Part shown: one piece after another, positions 1 to 12,651 of the stretch
Layout: every line of letters begins with the position of its first letter
Numbering within the stretch: the first letter of the stretch is position 1
From: Talaromyces rugulosus
Taxonomy: Eukaryota; Ascomycota; Eurotiomycetes; Eurotiales; Trichocomaceae
DNA length: 64,000 nucleotides
Direction: 5' to 3'
Assembly (NCBI RefSeq): GCF_013368755.1
Contig: NC_049565.1
Coordinates: 2,852,001 to 2,916,000 of the forward strand
The notes under the pieces: generated by a model
What the model saw: only the letters and a program-made list of their open reading frames with translations
Told to the model about the DNA's origin: nothing
Databases searched by the model: none
Program-made: the position numbers and the translations under genes

Positions 1-245
1 CTGTGGCAGTGGTGGTCCATCCAATTACTGCTGGAGGGTCCGACTCATACGAGAACTTATCCACGAGATAACCCGTGTAGCTGATATACACCAGATTAGC
101 CATGACATCCTCTTGACTTTTTTTGCCCAGGCTACTTCACTTACAATTCATCCCCGATAACAATGCCCTGTACATAGCCATGAGCAGCAACAGTCGAGGC
201 CAGCCCTAAGACGCCAAAGAGCGAGGTAATCCCAGCAACCGGCAT
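1..245 (-). CDS. AA9 lytic polysaccharide monooxygenase, 5' part (runs off the window)
   Basis: Secreted copper enzyme that oxidatively cleaves cellulose or related glucans. The ATG at 245-243 opens a 21-residue signal peptide (MPVAGITSLFGVLGLASTVAA). Cleavage would expose His22 as the new N-terminus, as the histidine brace of the family requires (HGYVQGIV...). A 64-nt intron lies at 81-144 (GTAAGT donor, TATATCAG acceptor). Splicing yields ...GDEFYTGYLVDKFSYES, then DPPAVIGWTTTAT, which fits the AA9 N-terminal pattern. The catalytic second His, the Tyr and any CBM1 lie outside the window. On the minus strand a TATAAAA box (425-431) is directly preceded by GTGGGG (432-437), a match to the CreA carbon-repression site SYGGRG. 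Family call is confident; substrate specificity cannot be told from this fragment. Confidence 0.88.
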
Positions 246-2699
246 CTTGTTAAATTGTTTAAGAATAATAAATGAACAAGTTGATAAAATCAAGACACAG
301 TCAATATGCAAAGGAAGGAAAAGGCTTTGGTCGACAAAGCAAGAAGATGTAAGGAAAGAAGCAGAGGTATTTGATTGATGCTGTGGGCTCCTTTCGACAC
401 TGGCAAGTCGGGGAATCGTCCATATTTTATACCCCACGAGCGAGCACTACAATTTGAGGCCTGTCCAAGACTGCAGCCATCGGTCCTGTCATTTCGCCGA
501 GGAATAAATCAAGGGACAAACAAATTGGTCAAGATGCATAGCATAAATCGGTGCTCTATTGCCAGCCAGTGTTTCGACTAAGCTACCTTGAATCGGCAGC
601 GGAAAGACGGCCATATGGTGACTAGCACCGACTTGAATATTGATGAGTGGTTGAAAATGTCCAGGCTGAAGAAACCGATCTAACATACAGCTATCATGTC
701 GTTTCAGGCCGGTGGCTCTCGGCGGCAACGGTTTGCGGGCGTGATTGGGCGACAGCGGCCGGGTTTGTTGTGTTGATAATACTAAATCCGAGTCGTGAAA
801 CAGGCCCCGCTGGGCTAGATGATAATTGTTCTTAATAATAGCATAGCACACCTTGCTTCAATTTACCTCCGTCAATGCCAAGACTCGAATCGTCTCACTA
901 GCACAGTGTAAATTGGTATAGTTTAGTGCATGATGCAACAGAAAGCTGCTGCTTAGCTTATCCGACACTACGCGTGAATGCGGTTTATCGGATGGAACCA
1001 TCTGTGAACCAGTTTAAATAGTACATGATCAGCTGCCTTTGCATTACATTGTGACTTGTGGCTAGCATGATGGTGCCTTTTTTTTTGCCAACGGGATGTA
1101 CGCCATCCGAGTATGTATGCAGCTTACACTGTTCATTATTAATTCTTTTGACACACACACACACACACACACACTTAATCCACCTGTTTGACTTAAATTA
1201 AGCCAGGTTGGAATTAGCATGTCGATGTATATCGCCTCGATTTATTGGCATCATTTGGCCCGAGACTCCGAGGTGTGGTTCTGGGCTGTGGGCTGTTGTT
1301 TCATCAGTCAATATCACAACGGTATAATGTGTTTTTGCGCATCTCAGATACTCCGCGCGTCACGGTGATCAGGTGCCAGGTGACGACTTCGACAGTAAAC
1401 AGGGAGCAAATGAATCAGTGAGGAAGTGGGTGTCCCTAGAGCCTAGATCAACTCGGAACATTCAATAGCCCGGCATTTTGTACAGCCGGTGCCGATTTCC
1501 ATTCCCTGAGTATCTTATAAACTGGAGAAGCCCCAGCCATCGACATCAAGTAAACCATTGCGTATTCAAAGGTGGATAGTGGGATCCTTTCGGCTCCAGT
1601 CTTGTATGGAGAGAAGCAGGATACATGTATTATATTTCATGTCCCCGGTACAGCGATTTCCCATGGCGATGGCCGTATTTTGTTAATCACCATCCATATC
1701 ACAAAAGAGCGCACGCAACTTGTCTCGAAAACTGGTCTCGTGAGATGTTTGTTGCTGGTCGAGTATATACTCTGTACATCCTGACTATGGGCAGCTACCA
1801 CGAGCCGGCAGGGATCCCGATCCTTCCGGAATACAAACATCGTCCCGGATTTTCGCCCTAAGTAGCTACGTATTTTGTTGAGAGGCTGACCAGAATCCGT
1901 TCGATGTGGCTGTCTCGGGCGTCGGCGTTGGACACGAAGGACACGATGAACACCTGTATTGCAAAAGACAAATAGCACCAGACCGCATTTTGAGCCGGCA
2001 GACGCCAATCCGTGCGACAGTAATAATGATGGCAGTAGCAAAAGCAATAACAAAAAGAGTAGTAATCGTAATTGGTCTGGGCCAGACGCAGTGTCTTGAA
2101 TCTCCAGAATGTTTGTGGGCCTGACGGGGCGGTGTGAGTGGCGGCCTCAGGCAGAAATCCCCTGGCGGCGCGCTAGGCCCGCCCGGGGCAAGTCACGAAT
2201 TTAGTCCTCCTGGAGTCGCTCAACCAAAGTCGTCCTTAGGCAACTGCAGTTGTCGTTGCGAGCTGTTGATCGTGTGCCTTTCTCTCCTCTCGTGGCATCT
2301 GGCAGCACTCGCTATACAAATACACTCGACTCATCGTGACCGTCGCTGAACGTGCCCGGCTCAAATACAGCGCCCCTGTCCGTTCTCATCCTCACCGACA
2401 CGCCTCCCACCGAGACTTCCGCTCGACTTCAATGCCATCACCAAACTGACTTGCTGTCTCTCCGATCATCAATTTAGTGCCAGTTCCTACGTCCGGACGG
2501 AAATCTATACAACCTAAAGGGCGACATGATCTATTAAAGCCCTGACTGAAGCAGATCGATCCCTTTTTGTTTGTTGGTGCCTGGATTGAGGGTCCCCGCG
2601 TGATTACCCACGACAGAACAATCGCATTTCATTATTCGCCATCCCGCAAACAATCAATTATAGTGTGCGACAGGCCCTCGGAGTTAGCAGGTTGCCAGG
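246..2699. other. Intergenic, no gene seen (2.4 kb)
   Basis: Divergent spacer between the LPMO (minus) and the Mga2-like gene (plus). It holds the LPMO promoter at 420-440, a CA dinucleotide run at 1151-1174, and the probable promoter and leader of the Mga2-like gene from about 2200. Short reading frames here lack recognisable domains. Confidence 0.6.
1151..1174. repeat. (CA)n microsatellite
   Basis: Uninterrupted AC dinucleotide run of about 24 nt in the spacer upstream of the Mga2-like gene. Confidence 0.95.
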
Positions 2700-5600
2700 A
2701 TGAGGCCGCAGGAGACCGCGTCGTCTCCTGCATTTCCTCACTTGGATCCCATTGTGCTGGATGTCGATATGAACAGTCTGTACCACGATGGCGACATGGA
2801 ATTCTTGAACAACGGCGATTACCAACATGCCTCCAATGGCTCCGGTAGAGATTTGGATGGATTCTTTCCTCCCGCGGCGGAGTCCCGGAACGGGAACAGC
2901 GTCGAATCGTCCGCATCTCCAGCTGGGTTTAACGGCAAAAAACTGCCAACACAGGGCCCCGGGTCTTTGAAGAGACCTCATACACTTGCTCTAGACTCGT
3001 CGTCGGATTCCCCGGGAGACAATTCAAGCCCCGGTTCATCGTCAGACTCGCCCAGAGATCACGGCCGGAATTCGTCTGTTGGCTCGGCAATTCACAGCGA
3101 AAGCGCCATTAATTTCGATGCAGACGGATGGCTGAACCCTCAAGCCTTTTCTGATAGACAAGACAACCTGTTTGGCTTGGATACCTCCATGGATGGCTTT
3201 AACCCGCATTTCGCCGATATCGAGTCCAGTAATCGAGTAATGGACTCGGCATTTGATTTTGAAAGCGCCGCGAGCAGTCCTACTCCATTTTCTACAGAGG
3301 GAATATTCTTCTCGGGAACCTCTAAAAAGAAGGCGCGCGCTTCAGCCGCTGCTACAAATCACCATAATCAGTACAAAGCTCCGAGCATGGTAAGTTCACC
3401 TTATGTATTGATAAAGTCCACTACAAAGCTGATGTTTCCTTGCGTTCAACAGAGCCAAAATTCCTCCGGTTCCCCTTTCTATTCTGTTAGCTCAAGAGAG
3501 GCATCGCCAATGACGTCGAAACTCCCCCCTCATGCGCGGTCGGGCTCCTCGCAATGGAGCGGCCGTTCGCCGTCCTCCAATTTAGACGATAACTTTGGGA
3601 ATGTTTCTGTGAACACCGCATCCCCCTTCAATGGGACATTGTCTCCGCCAAATCTAAACTTTGTCCCCAATGGAATGCAATTTGGAGCAACAGATTATTC
3701 TATACCCAATTCCGCTTCGCGAGGTCGAACACGTCCTATCTTGCACGTCCACCCGACATCGCTCAAGTCTCGAGTTGAAACCCAAATTCCGATTCGACTT
3801 ACCCTGTTTCCGCTCCCTACCGGTGTACAAAAACTGCGCCTACCTACACACACTATTTCCAAACCCAAATTTCTTGCAAAACCCGAAATCGGCCCAACGC
3901 CGGAGATTCTCGAGCTATATACCAGTCTTGTATGCACAAGTGCAATGCAGGACAAGGCAAAGTTGGAAAGGGCTTTCGCAAGGGCTCGTGGCGAAGCAGT
4001 CAAAAGGGCCTCTAACGCTTCATCGGCCATGGAAGGAGACGATGAGGACAAACCGTTAGATGGTGGCGACGTGAAAATATGCCAGGGATGCATCCAGCGA
4101 GAACGGAAGCGGGCCTCAAGAAAGAAACAGAGAAAACCCGACGAGGATGAACTTTTTCAAAAGGATGAAGATAAGAGAGTGATTGTTTTCAACACCCACG
4201 AAATCAAAGATTGGGTTGAACCACCCAAAGACTCGTCCATGTCCTTCACTCCGCCTGGCGCCATGCAGGTTGAGTTGCCAATGCGCATAGCGTGCTATTG
4301 TCGGCATCAGAATGAAAAGCTTGGCTTTCAGTAAGTCTAAATCCCTTAATATCTAGCTACTACCTGAAAACGATGACTAACTATTATTTTAGGGTTATTC
4401 TCACAATCAAAGACCATTTAGACAATGTGGTCGCCCAAGCAATCACCAATTCTATTATGATCACAGACGATCATAAGACGCACTCGGCATCTTCGGCCGC
4501 TGTTACAGCCACAGCACCTAGCTCTGCACTTCCAGACGGTACTCAACTCCCCGGTGCTGGTGTTTTCGTTCCGGGATCCAGTCAAGACGCAGCAAAAGCT
4601 TCAGCTGTTGCTCAACAAAACTTCCGGGCGGCTTCCACTACAGATCTGCAGAACCTACAGCAATTCGCATCTCAATACCAAATAACGCCAGGTGCCTTTG
4701 CCATTCCTCAACCTACTGGGTCATCGTCGTCCTCCGCCACACCTCGCAACTTATCCAGGCAGGCATCACCAATTGACCAGCCAGGACCTTCAAACAAGCG
4801 TCGAAAGCACAGCAGCTCTGGGAAGCTACCTACGGGCCTAACCATGACAAAACTAGAGGGCTCTCAGTCAACATCTTCCCCGAATTCATCTGCCGTCAAC
4901 GGACAGTTTGCGTCTAGTTCTCGAGGATTTGTCTCGCCGAGTGAGCGTCCTTTTGCTACACCAATTGGCGTCTCTGGGCCCTTTGGAAATGGACCACCTA
5001 CTCCAAACGGCACGGACACCAATCCCTACCTTAGCAATTTGCAGCAAACTCAGAGTATAGACGAACTGGCTCAAGCTATATCAGCCCCTGGTTCTGCTCA
5101 CCCGAGTCGCCCGAATTCGCCTGGTTTGAACTCACGTCACACCTTTGGTGAGCCAGCTCACGGCTTGTCTATGGGTCCCAGTCCAGTCAACCAAGCCTGG
5201 CCACATATAACAAATGCTGGAAATCGTCTACCGACAATCATCCACAAGTTAGTTCCAGCTGAAGGCTCGACAACCGGTGGTACCGAGGTCACTCTTCTGG
5301 GCAGTGGATTCTATCCAGGAATGGAAGTTGTCTTTGGAGACACTCTTGCCACAACAACGACCTTTTGGGGTGACAAGTGCTTGAACTGTCTCACGCCGCC
5401 GGCACTCCAACCTGGTCTCGTCCCTGTTGTCTTTAAACACGAGCATCCAACTTTTGGCCAGGTTCCTCAGACTCAGCCAATCCTTCCAAAACAACAGCAC
5501 TTTTTCCGCTATGTAGATGATCGAGAGCTTCAAATGTACAGACTGGCTCTCCAAATTCTGGGCCAGAAATTACGAAGCCCCACCGATGCATTCCAAACTG

Positions 5601-7132
5601 CTCAACGCATTATGGGCGGTGACCAGGCTGCGTTGTGGAACTTGCAAAATGACATGCAAGGAGGCAGTAACGGGCAACGACAGGTCCCGAACTACAATGC
5701 CCAAAACCAAACGAGTGACTTGGACTCTAAAATGCTTACTTACCTGGAGTTTATCGATCTGGATGATAGCCCTCGTGCTCCAAGGTACAACTCACGGTCT
5801 GCCACAGGCCTAACGCTGCTACACTTTGCGTCCTCCTTGGGTTTGACAAGATTTGTTGCTGGACTTCTTGCCAGAGGCGCAACCCCCGATATCCAAGATA
5901 AAAACGGTCACACAGCGATGCATTTTGCAGCCTTGAGTGGACATGCTCACATCGTCCATCGCCTCCGACTTGCTGGTGCTAATGCCGGAACCAGAAGTGT
6001 CAGGGGCTTTACTCCTGCTGATATTGCCATTACTCTTCCTGCTCACCAAGCTGCTCTGATTCCTGCCAGTAATTACCGGTCTCGCAGTGCCGGCTCGTCA
6101 CCTTCTCTCCGCCGTCGCCATAGTAGTTCCGTTTCTTTGAGCTCGCACTGGGAGACTTCTTCTGCATCTGGCTCATTCAACTATGCTCAAGAGGAATCAG
6201 AAGACGACCAGGAGACAGACTCTGATGAAGAAGATGTCGAGGGCTACTTTTCCTCCTCTCGCAGGTCGAGTATGCACCATGATGCAACATCTTCGCTTTA
6301 TTACACCCGATCCAGAGAAGGAAGTGTGCATGTTGACGGTGTGAGTGCTTCAGTAGAACACGACGTCAAGGCAGAAAGCGCCACTACACAGGCAGCTTTG
6401 GTGGCATGGCGCAATCAGCTAGCCACTCAAATTAATCAGTTCCAACAGAGCGTTGGAAGGGCTTTCCCCAACCTTCCTGCTCTTCCTCCGATGCCTGCTT
6501 TGCCCGACTACCAAGCATATCCTATGATGCGTCGGATTACCAATTTGGTTCCTAACAGACCAGGCTCTTCGTGGTCGTCGAGGGATGGATGGTGGGACTT
6601 GCTAAGAGGAGGCAATTCCACTCCTCCAGCGACCACTACTCAAGGACCGCCTGCTTATGAAGAACTCTATCCACACCAAGAAGCAGATGAAGACCGAGAC
6701 CAAGAGCTCAAGAAACACTCGGCGATTCGCGCAGTAGCTGAAGCAGCTCTCGATGATCACTTCGAGGCAAAACAGTCCTCTTCATCTTCGACCTCGACCA
6801 TGTCCAAGGACGAGATCACCGATATTAGGATAGGCCGCAAGACTATCATCTCCCGCGAACAGCAAGAAAAACTACGACAACAACAAGCCCTCAAGATGAA
6901 AGGGCTTAGGAAAGATAAGAATCTGTACTTTTTCTGGGTAAGCAAATTAACACTCCAAATTGTTCTCTCGTACTACGCTAACTTTGTAATTTTCTTGCAG
7001 ATTCCAATGTTGCTTCTCTTCTTAGGCCTGTGGTTACGAAATTTCGTGCCGGGCTTGTGGCGAGGAGTCTCGGATGGATATGAGTTTATGAAGAATCGTT
7101 ACATGCACCGTGCAGTTGGTGCAGCAACATGA
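2700..7132 (+). CDS. Mga2/Spt23-type membrane-anchored transcription regulator (IPT/TIG, ankyrin, C-terminal TM)
   Basis: Homologue of the yeast ER-bound regulators Mga2/Spt23, which sense membrane lipid packing, are released by ubiquitin/proteasome processing, and activate fatty acid desaturase transcription. Four exons: 2700-3389, 3453-4330, 4393-6937 and 7001-7132, giving 1414 residues. Introns 1 and 3 are each 63 nt and have no stop, so an unspliced reading adds false residues. Domains in order: Ser/Asn-rich N-terminus; a conserved N-terminal region with a CxxC-containing basic stretch (KICQGCIQRERKRASRKK); an IPT/TIG domain at about 800-885 (GTEVTLLGSGFYPGMEVVFG); ankyrin repeats at about 990-1075 (GLTLLHFASSLG; NGHTAMHFAALSG); an acidic stretch; a single membrane segment near the C-terminus (FFWIPMLLLFLGLWL) spliced together from the last two exons. 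Family call is firm; target genes are inferred from yeast. Confidence 0.92.
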
Positions 7133-7634
7133 TAGTCCTATCTTTTGTCTTTTCTTGAATTTTTTTCTTCTCCCCCCCCCCTCCTTTTATTTTCAATGTA
7201 ATACTTTGTATAGATTTGTTCTTGGTTTGGGGAGCTTTACAGGTCTTGGTCACAAGGGTATACGGTATAACGGTCTAAGGTTATTATTGTTTTTCTTTTT
7301 GTTTTGTCTAGCGCAGATGCACGATGATTCCCGAGAATTTCTGAGAGTTTTGTCCATGTATATACTAGCACTTTCATGTCTATAATCAGAGTCTTAGCAA
7401 ATATTTCTATTCCATCAATCAGTGTATGTAGTAAGTGTTAGAGCATGGATGTGGCCCGTGCGCGGCATTGGAGTAATTGCCGCGCGGGCAACGCTGGCCT
7501 CACACATTACTTATAGCTGCCCCAAGACAGGACATTGCGCCCAGACAGCTTCCCAGCACTGCTCTTCTGTCTTTTTGGCCTCTGATTAGGAGAAGCGGCA
7601 TGGTGTCTTTTATTTTCCGGGCCTCGTTGGGATC
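7133..7634. other. Intergenic, no gene seen
   Basis: 3' UTR of the Mga2-like gene (T-rich from 7140) followed by the promoter of the Trs130 gene. No further coding signal seen. Confidence 0.6.
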
Positions 7635-10600
7635 ATGATGGACCCGTCAATTGCAACCGGTTTAAACAAGGTCACTGGTAAACACACCCTCCTCCCTGAC
7701 CTTCCCCCCCTCCCAAAAAAAAGCCCTTGGCTCTAATAGAAGGTTTTTGCGGTTTTAGTTGAATGCACGGATCCGTCCGGTCTGTTTCCAGGCGTTCAAT
7801 CGATTCTTTCAAAGAGACTTCCGTTAAAGAACCTACACTGGAAATCGCCAACACGGCCAGCGCGCTCCATCGAGTCCCTAAATGTCGACCTAGCCGTATC
7901 CCAAGCCGCCGAAGAGAAACGAGTATCCAATGACACAGCAGCAGCAGCAGGAGCAGGAGCAGGAGCAGCAGCGACGACAACAACAACAACAACATCGAGT
8001 CCCGCAGCGCCTCTTCGACGCCATCAGATCCCCGGATTGCGCCAAACTCCGTATTTAAGAATATACCTGCTGCGCTGTGACGATAACGAAACGTACAAGA
8101 CATCAGCCAGAAAACTGCTGCGCGAATGGATCAAAGCACACTCGGCGTCGCAGCAGACGAGCGGCGCAGGACAAGGGAATCACGATGCGTGCGAGTGGCT
8201 GATCTTGCATGTCTTGCAAGACGGCGATGCTCCTGAAAAAGCGGCTTCCAAATGGCCTGGTCGCGGCTCGACTTCGATTCTGGAAAAGGTCAAGGCTGAT
8301 TTCAATGGGTCGTCCAAGGGCGCTGTGGACCGGGTAGCTCAGATTCGACTACCCCCCAAGGAAGGGCAACAAACACAAACACAGGCACAACAGAGTCAAG
8401 ATCAGTCGGATTTGATAGATCAGCTCAATGATTTGGTGGACAAGATTAAACACGCCATTCTGACTTCGTTTGATCTGCGGGTCGCTCAGTACGAGGAAGA
8501 TATCAAGGAAAAGGACTCTCAGAGAAGCTTGCCTGGGTGGAATTTCTGTACCTTTTTCATTCTCAAGGAAGGCCTGGCAAGAGGGTTTGAAAACGTTGGG
8601 TTGTTAGAGGATGCACTCGTTGGATATGACGAACTCGCAGCCGGGTTGGAAAGTGCCGTGACAAGTTACCTATCCGGCACTGGTGATCAGCACGGCGGCG
8701 GTTTTCTCGACTTTAGCACTGATAGAAAAGAAAAGGCAGTTGCAGCGATTGATGCCATTGAAAAACAGAAATTGGCAGACACGACAGAAAATGATGAGAG
8801 TGACAAAGGAAGCAACATCGCCAAAAAACCTACACTTGACCTAGATGAGGAGCATTTCCCCCTAGACTCAGCCAAAAAGCCATACAGGGAAATGATTTTG
8901 GCAAACAACATATCCATCTTCGATTTCCGCACCTATGTCTTTTCTCGACAATTGAATATACTACTCAAAGCCGCCAGAGCGCCGTGCTTACAGAACAAGC
9001 GGAATTCAAACCAAGGTAGAGCGTCGAGCAGCAACAAAGGAGAAGACCTCATTCTTCTAGCCGAAATCTGCGAGCGAGCAATGGAATTCATCAGCACGGC
9101 TGCTCGGACTCTTCGATATGACATTGAATGCGCCCTTTCAGACGTTACTGAGGCGGCGGCCGATGTGGTGAAGAAAACAGCTGTGATAAATAACCTAGTC
9201 TCGTCATGGACATATGCAGCAGTTTGCCAGGTCTTGTTCCAAACAACGTCGCCATCGCTGGTATTGCCTGAGTCACCACTACAACAAGCGAAAGGCTCCA
9301 AGGAACCATCTGCAGTGGCCGATACCAGGACCAATGTTCCCAAGCGGTCAAGTTCTCTGATTACGTCTCACGGAGAATCGGACGGCACTCACAAACCACC
9401 GATTGCCAAGGCTGGAAGTTCCGACCTGTCGTCCGGAAGAGGCGAGCTCTGTCAATTAGCCAGGGGGGTTCTGGAAGAGATTGGTGAACGTCGTGGCTGG
9501 GTCCAAAAGTGGAGCGACTTTGATGTACTGTTCGACAAGCCTACTTCTGTTCTAGAAGAGGGCATGGAGGAGGTTTCTCTCGATGATGAAACCCCGTCAA
9601 GTCAAGAACCCCAAAGCGAACCGCAAGATCTGCCCCCAGCTTTGAGAATGGCGGGTGTTGATTTGCCCGTACTGAGCGACGTGCTTCGAGCGAAAGAACA
9701 GTTCTACCTTTTGATCGAGGAATGTACGGACCAGATGTTCCGCCATTACGATGCTGCCAGCCGGACGAGGTCTGCAGAAACCGCATTAGCAGAGATCGCT
9801 GTGCTAAAGTTTCGTCAAGAAGATTTCGAAACAGCGGCAGTCTTTTTCCGCAAAATTGCGCCCTTTTATGAAAACTGCCAATGGCCAACGTTGGAGGGTA
9901 CAATCCTGGAGCTATATACTCGGTGTTTGAAAAGGCTGGGGCAAACCGATGACTTTGTGCGTATATTGTTGAGGCTGTTGTCTCAATACGCGTCTTATAT
10001 ACAGTCTGGTCTGTCCACCCGGCAGAAATCCTCACTTGCTTCGTCGGACCTGGTCGTCCAGAGTAATGCGCATGGGTATCTTGAAGAACTCTTCGATGCC
10101 TCGGCGAAACTAACAAAGGAGCTGAACATGCCCCTTTCAAGCTTTTTTGGTGACATTGACGTGGATCCTGAGATCAAGCACTATAGCGACCGGGACGGCT
10201 TTCAGATGCAACTTAAATTACGATTCTTGCTGGGCGATGTTATCAATATCGAGTCGGTTAAAGTGAGGCTTGTCAATGCAAGCGGCTTGCTTTCTCACGA
10301 AGTCTGGCTGGAACGTACAGAAGAAGTGGTGATCAAGTCATCGGCCTCGAAATTGCTGGTTGGCTCAGCGGTTAGTACTATTTTCTATTTTCCATTCTCG
10401 TAACTTTTATTTTTGATTACTTTACTAATTCAAGCAGTCTACTTTGCAAGGAAAGTACATTGTTGACCGCATCGAAATGCGAGCCAAGAATCTTGCGTTT
10501 ACGTATGGGGGAGGCAGTCATTCCTCCGCTCTTCCGCCAGGCTTCAGAGAACCTGAAGAGTCTGAAGAAGCAACAAAACCATATATATGGTGTTACCCCG

Positions 10601-12337
10601 CTGCGAGCGGGCTCGACGCCAGGCTCGCAACGCCACATTACATCAACCTAGAGGAATTAAGGACAGTCGAGGTTGAGATAGACAGCGGGCGTAATGAGAT
10701 TTCTAGTGGAGTGGTGCGCGTACGACCTGCTACAGCAGGCCTTCGGTTGCGGATTGCAGAGGCTTCTGTAGTGGATGGAGACATCAGCATGACACCGAAT
10801 CCAGAATCCGGCAGTTTGGAGTTTACAAATTTTTCCTCCGAGTCGTCGATTCGGTTGCGCATACCTTATAGTGTCGACGAAGAGCATACGATGCTATCTA
10901 CGAGGTTGGAGGTTGTGTACGAAACAGATGGCGGGCGATTCACCTACGTTTCTACAAGCTCGATCATTTCGACGCTGCCTATCAGTGTCAACGTGCAAGA
11001 TGTCTTCAAGGACGATGTCTTGTTCTCACGGTTTACTGTGAGTCCAGCAATGTTGATCCCGCTGCGGGTTCTTGGGTGCAATATTCCAGAGTCTACGTCA
11101 TACCAAGTCGACGGCGGCGTACAAGGTCCGGTGGCCTTTGACGTGTTTCCTAAACAGCCGGCTTCTGTACTCTACAAAATCCGGTTACGAGGGAGCGGGG
11201 CGCGTCTGTCGGATGATCCCAAGCGGTCATTGCGGCTTACAGTGCAATTTACTTGTCTGGACGAAGAGTGTCTGCTGCTGATCAAGCAGAAGTTTGTGGC
11301 GGCGATCACCGACAGCAAATTCACGGCATTGGTGCGTCTGTTGACGCCTCATATCGTCGAGGCTTTTCGAACACAATTGTCGACGTCAGATATGGAGACT
11401 ATTGGTCTGGTAAGAGAGGTGGAAGCTCTGTCGTATAATCAGGTGCACTGGGAAGCGGTCTTGAGCGGTCTACGGGAGCCATTCAGAAAGGAAGTCCGAG
11501 ACTGGCTTGTGGAGTGGCATCAGGTAAGGGACTACTAACACATCGATATGGAGCGAACATTCAATTTGAGCAATGGCTGATGAAAAGCAGTCAAACACAA
11601 TATTCACCTTGGGAGACCCTGACCCAGCCTTGCTGGCTCGACAAATCGTCATTCCCGTAGAGGTACCCGAGATTCAGGTCGTCCACACGGCTGAACTGCG
11701 ACTGTGTACAGAGAATCTTGCCGGGCACGGGGAGAGACAACAGCTGCATGCTGCTGCATACGCCGCTGTTGGACACATGATTCCGGCAGAGCTTGTTCTA
11801 CGACACACGCGACGATGGTGCAGTAAGAGGACAGAAATCGAAGAGGCCAACGGCAGCAGCGGCGGCCAGCAATTGGAATTCGCATATGAAATGCACGTCA
11901 ATCCAGATCTATGGCTGATCGGTGGACGGCGACGAGGCCACTTTACAGCGCAGGAGGGAGAAGACACCAAGTTTGCGTTGATGCTGCTTCCGCAGAAAGC
12001 GGGTAATTTGCTGCTACCGTCGATTGAGATCAAGGCATATCTGTCAGACGGGGCGACGACGACGACGACGACGACGACGACATCAGCATCATTGACCGTT
12101 GGTAATACTAATAATGCTGCTAATAACAACAGCAACAATGGACAGACCAACAGTCCTGCGTCGCCTTCGCCTTCGCCCTGGTCCGCACAGCCACAGCGAC
12201 GCCCAGTACCTAGCGAAGTCGACTACAAGAACCACGGCGAAACGCTGCTGGTGTTGCCAGACCTGAAAAAGACGACAGTGAGTCTAGAGTCTGGCAGCCC
12301 GGGACTGATTGAGTCGGAGGCGCGACTGGCTGTTTGA
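7635..12337 (+). CDS. trs130: TRAPPII complex subunit Trs130/TRAPPC10
   Basis: Subunit of the TRAPPII tether and guanine nucleotide exchange complex acting on the Rab11/Ypt31 GTPase at the late Golgi. Exons 7635-7677, 7759-10370, 10438-11523 and 11591-12337 splice in frame to 1495 residues. The start is in a 43-nt first exon (ATG ATG at 7635). Joining across the 81-nt intron 7678-7758 gives KVTVECTDPSGLFPGVQSIL, followed by a stretch beginning SKRLPLKNLHWKSPTRP, typical of the family's N-terminus. The long open frame starting at Met 8037 would miss about 105 residues. A low-complexity Ala/Gly/Thr tract (about 7925-8000) interrupts the N-terminal region, and a poly-Thr tract lies at about 12050-12080. 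The middle is the helical TRAPPC10 repeat region and the end the beta-rich Trs130 C-terminal domain. The gene sits tandem between the Mga2-like and desaturase genes. Confidence 0.9.
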
Positions 12338-12468
12338 TTATTTTTTGTCTCTTCTTGTTGTAATAATGATATGATTATATGATTATGTAAATACATGTCG
12401 ACGATCGATATGATATAGTGGAATGAACAACACATCTATATATATTATTATTATGATCAATCTCATAC

Positions 12469-12651
12469 ATGAAGTTCTTCATGTACATTGTTGTGGTGGT
12501 GGTGCACGGACTATGTATTATTGCCACGCACGCCAAGGCCAAAGGGGGAGGGGCGAAAGAAAACGGAATGTCCCCGTTCCTCAACAAAACAGGCTTCCCC
12601 AACGGAACCTACTATGTATTTACTATGCAGGTGAACGAAGAAGGTATGTAG
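12469..12651 (+). other. Possible small secreted peptide ORF (60 codons), doubtful
   Basis: A 60-codon frame begins MKFFMYIVVVVVHGLCIIA, which has the shape of a signal peptide with an AxA-type cleavage region (THAKA), followed by a short polar segment ending in VNEEGM. The last codons overlap a GTATGT that could be a splice donor, so it might be a first exon. No family is recognised. The frame lies 130 nt downstream of Trs130 and could equally be chance. Confidence 0.2.

Noticed and set aside
1151..1174. CA, TG and TA repeats considered as a CRISPR array
   Set aside because: Simple dinucleotide microsatellites without spacer structure, in a fungal genome.
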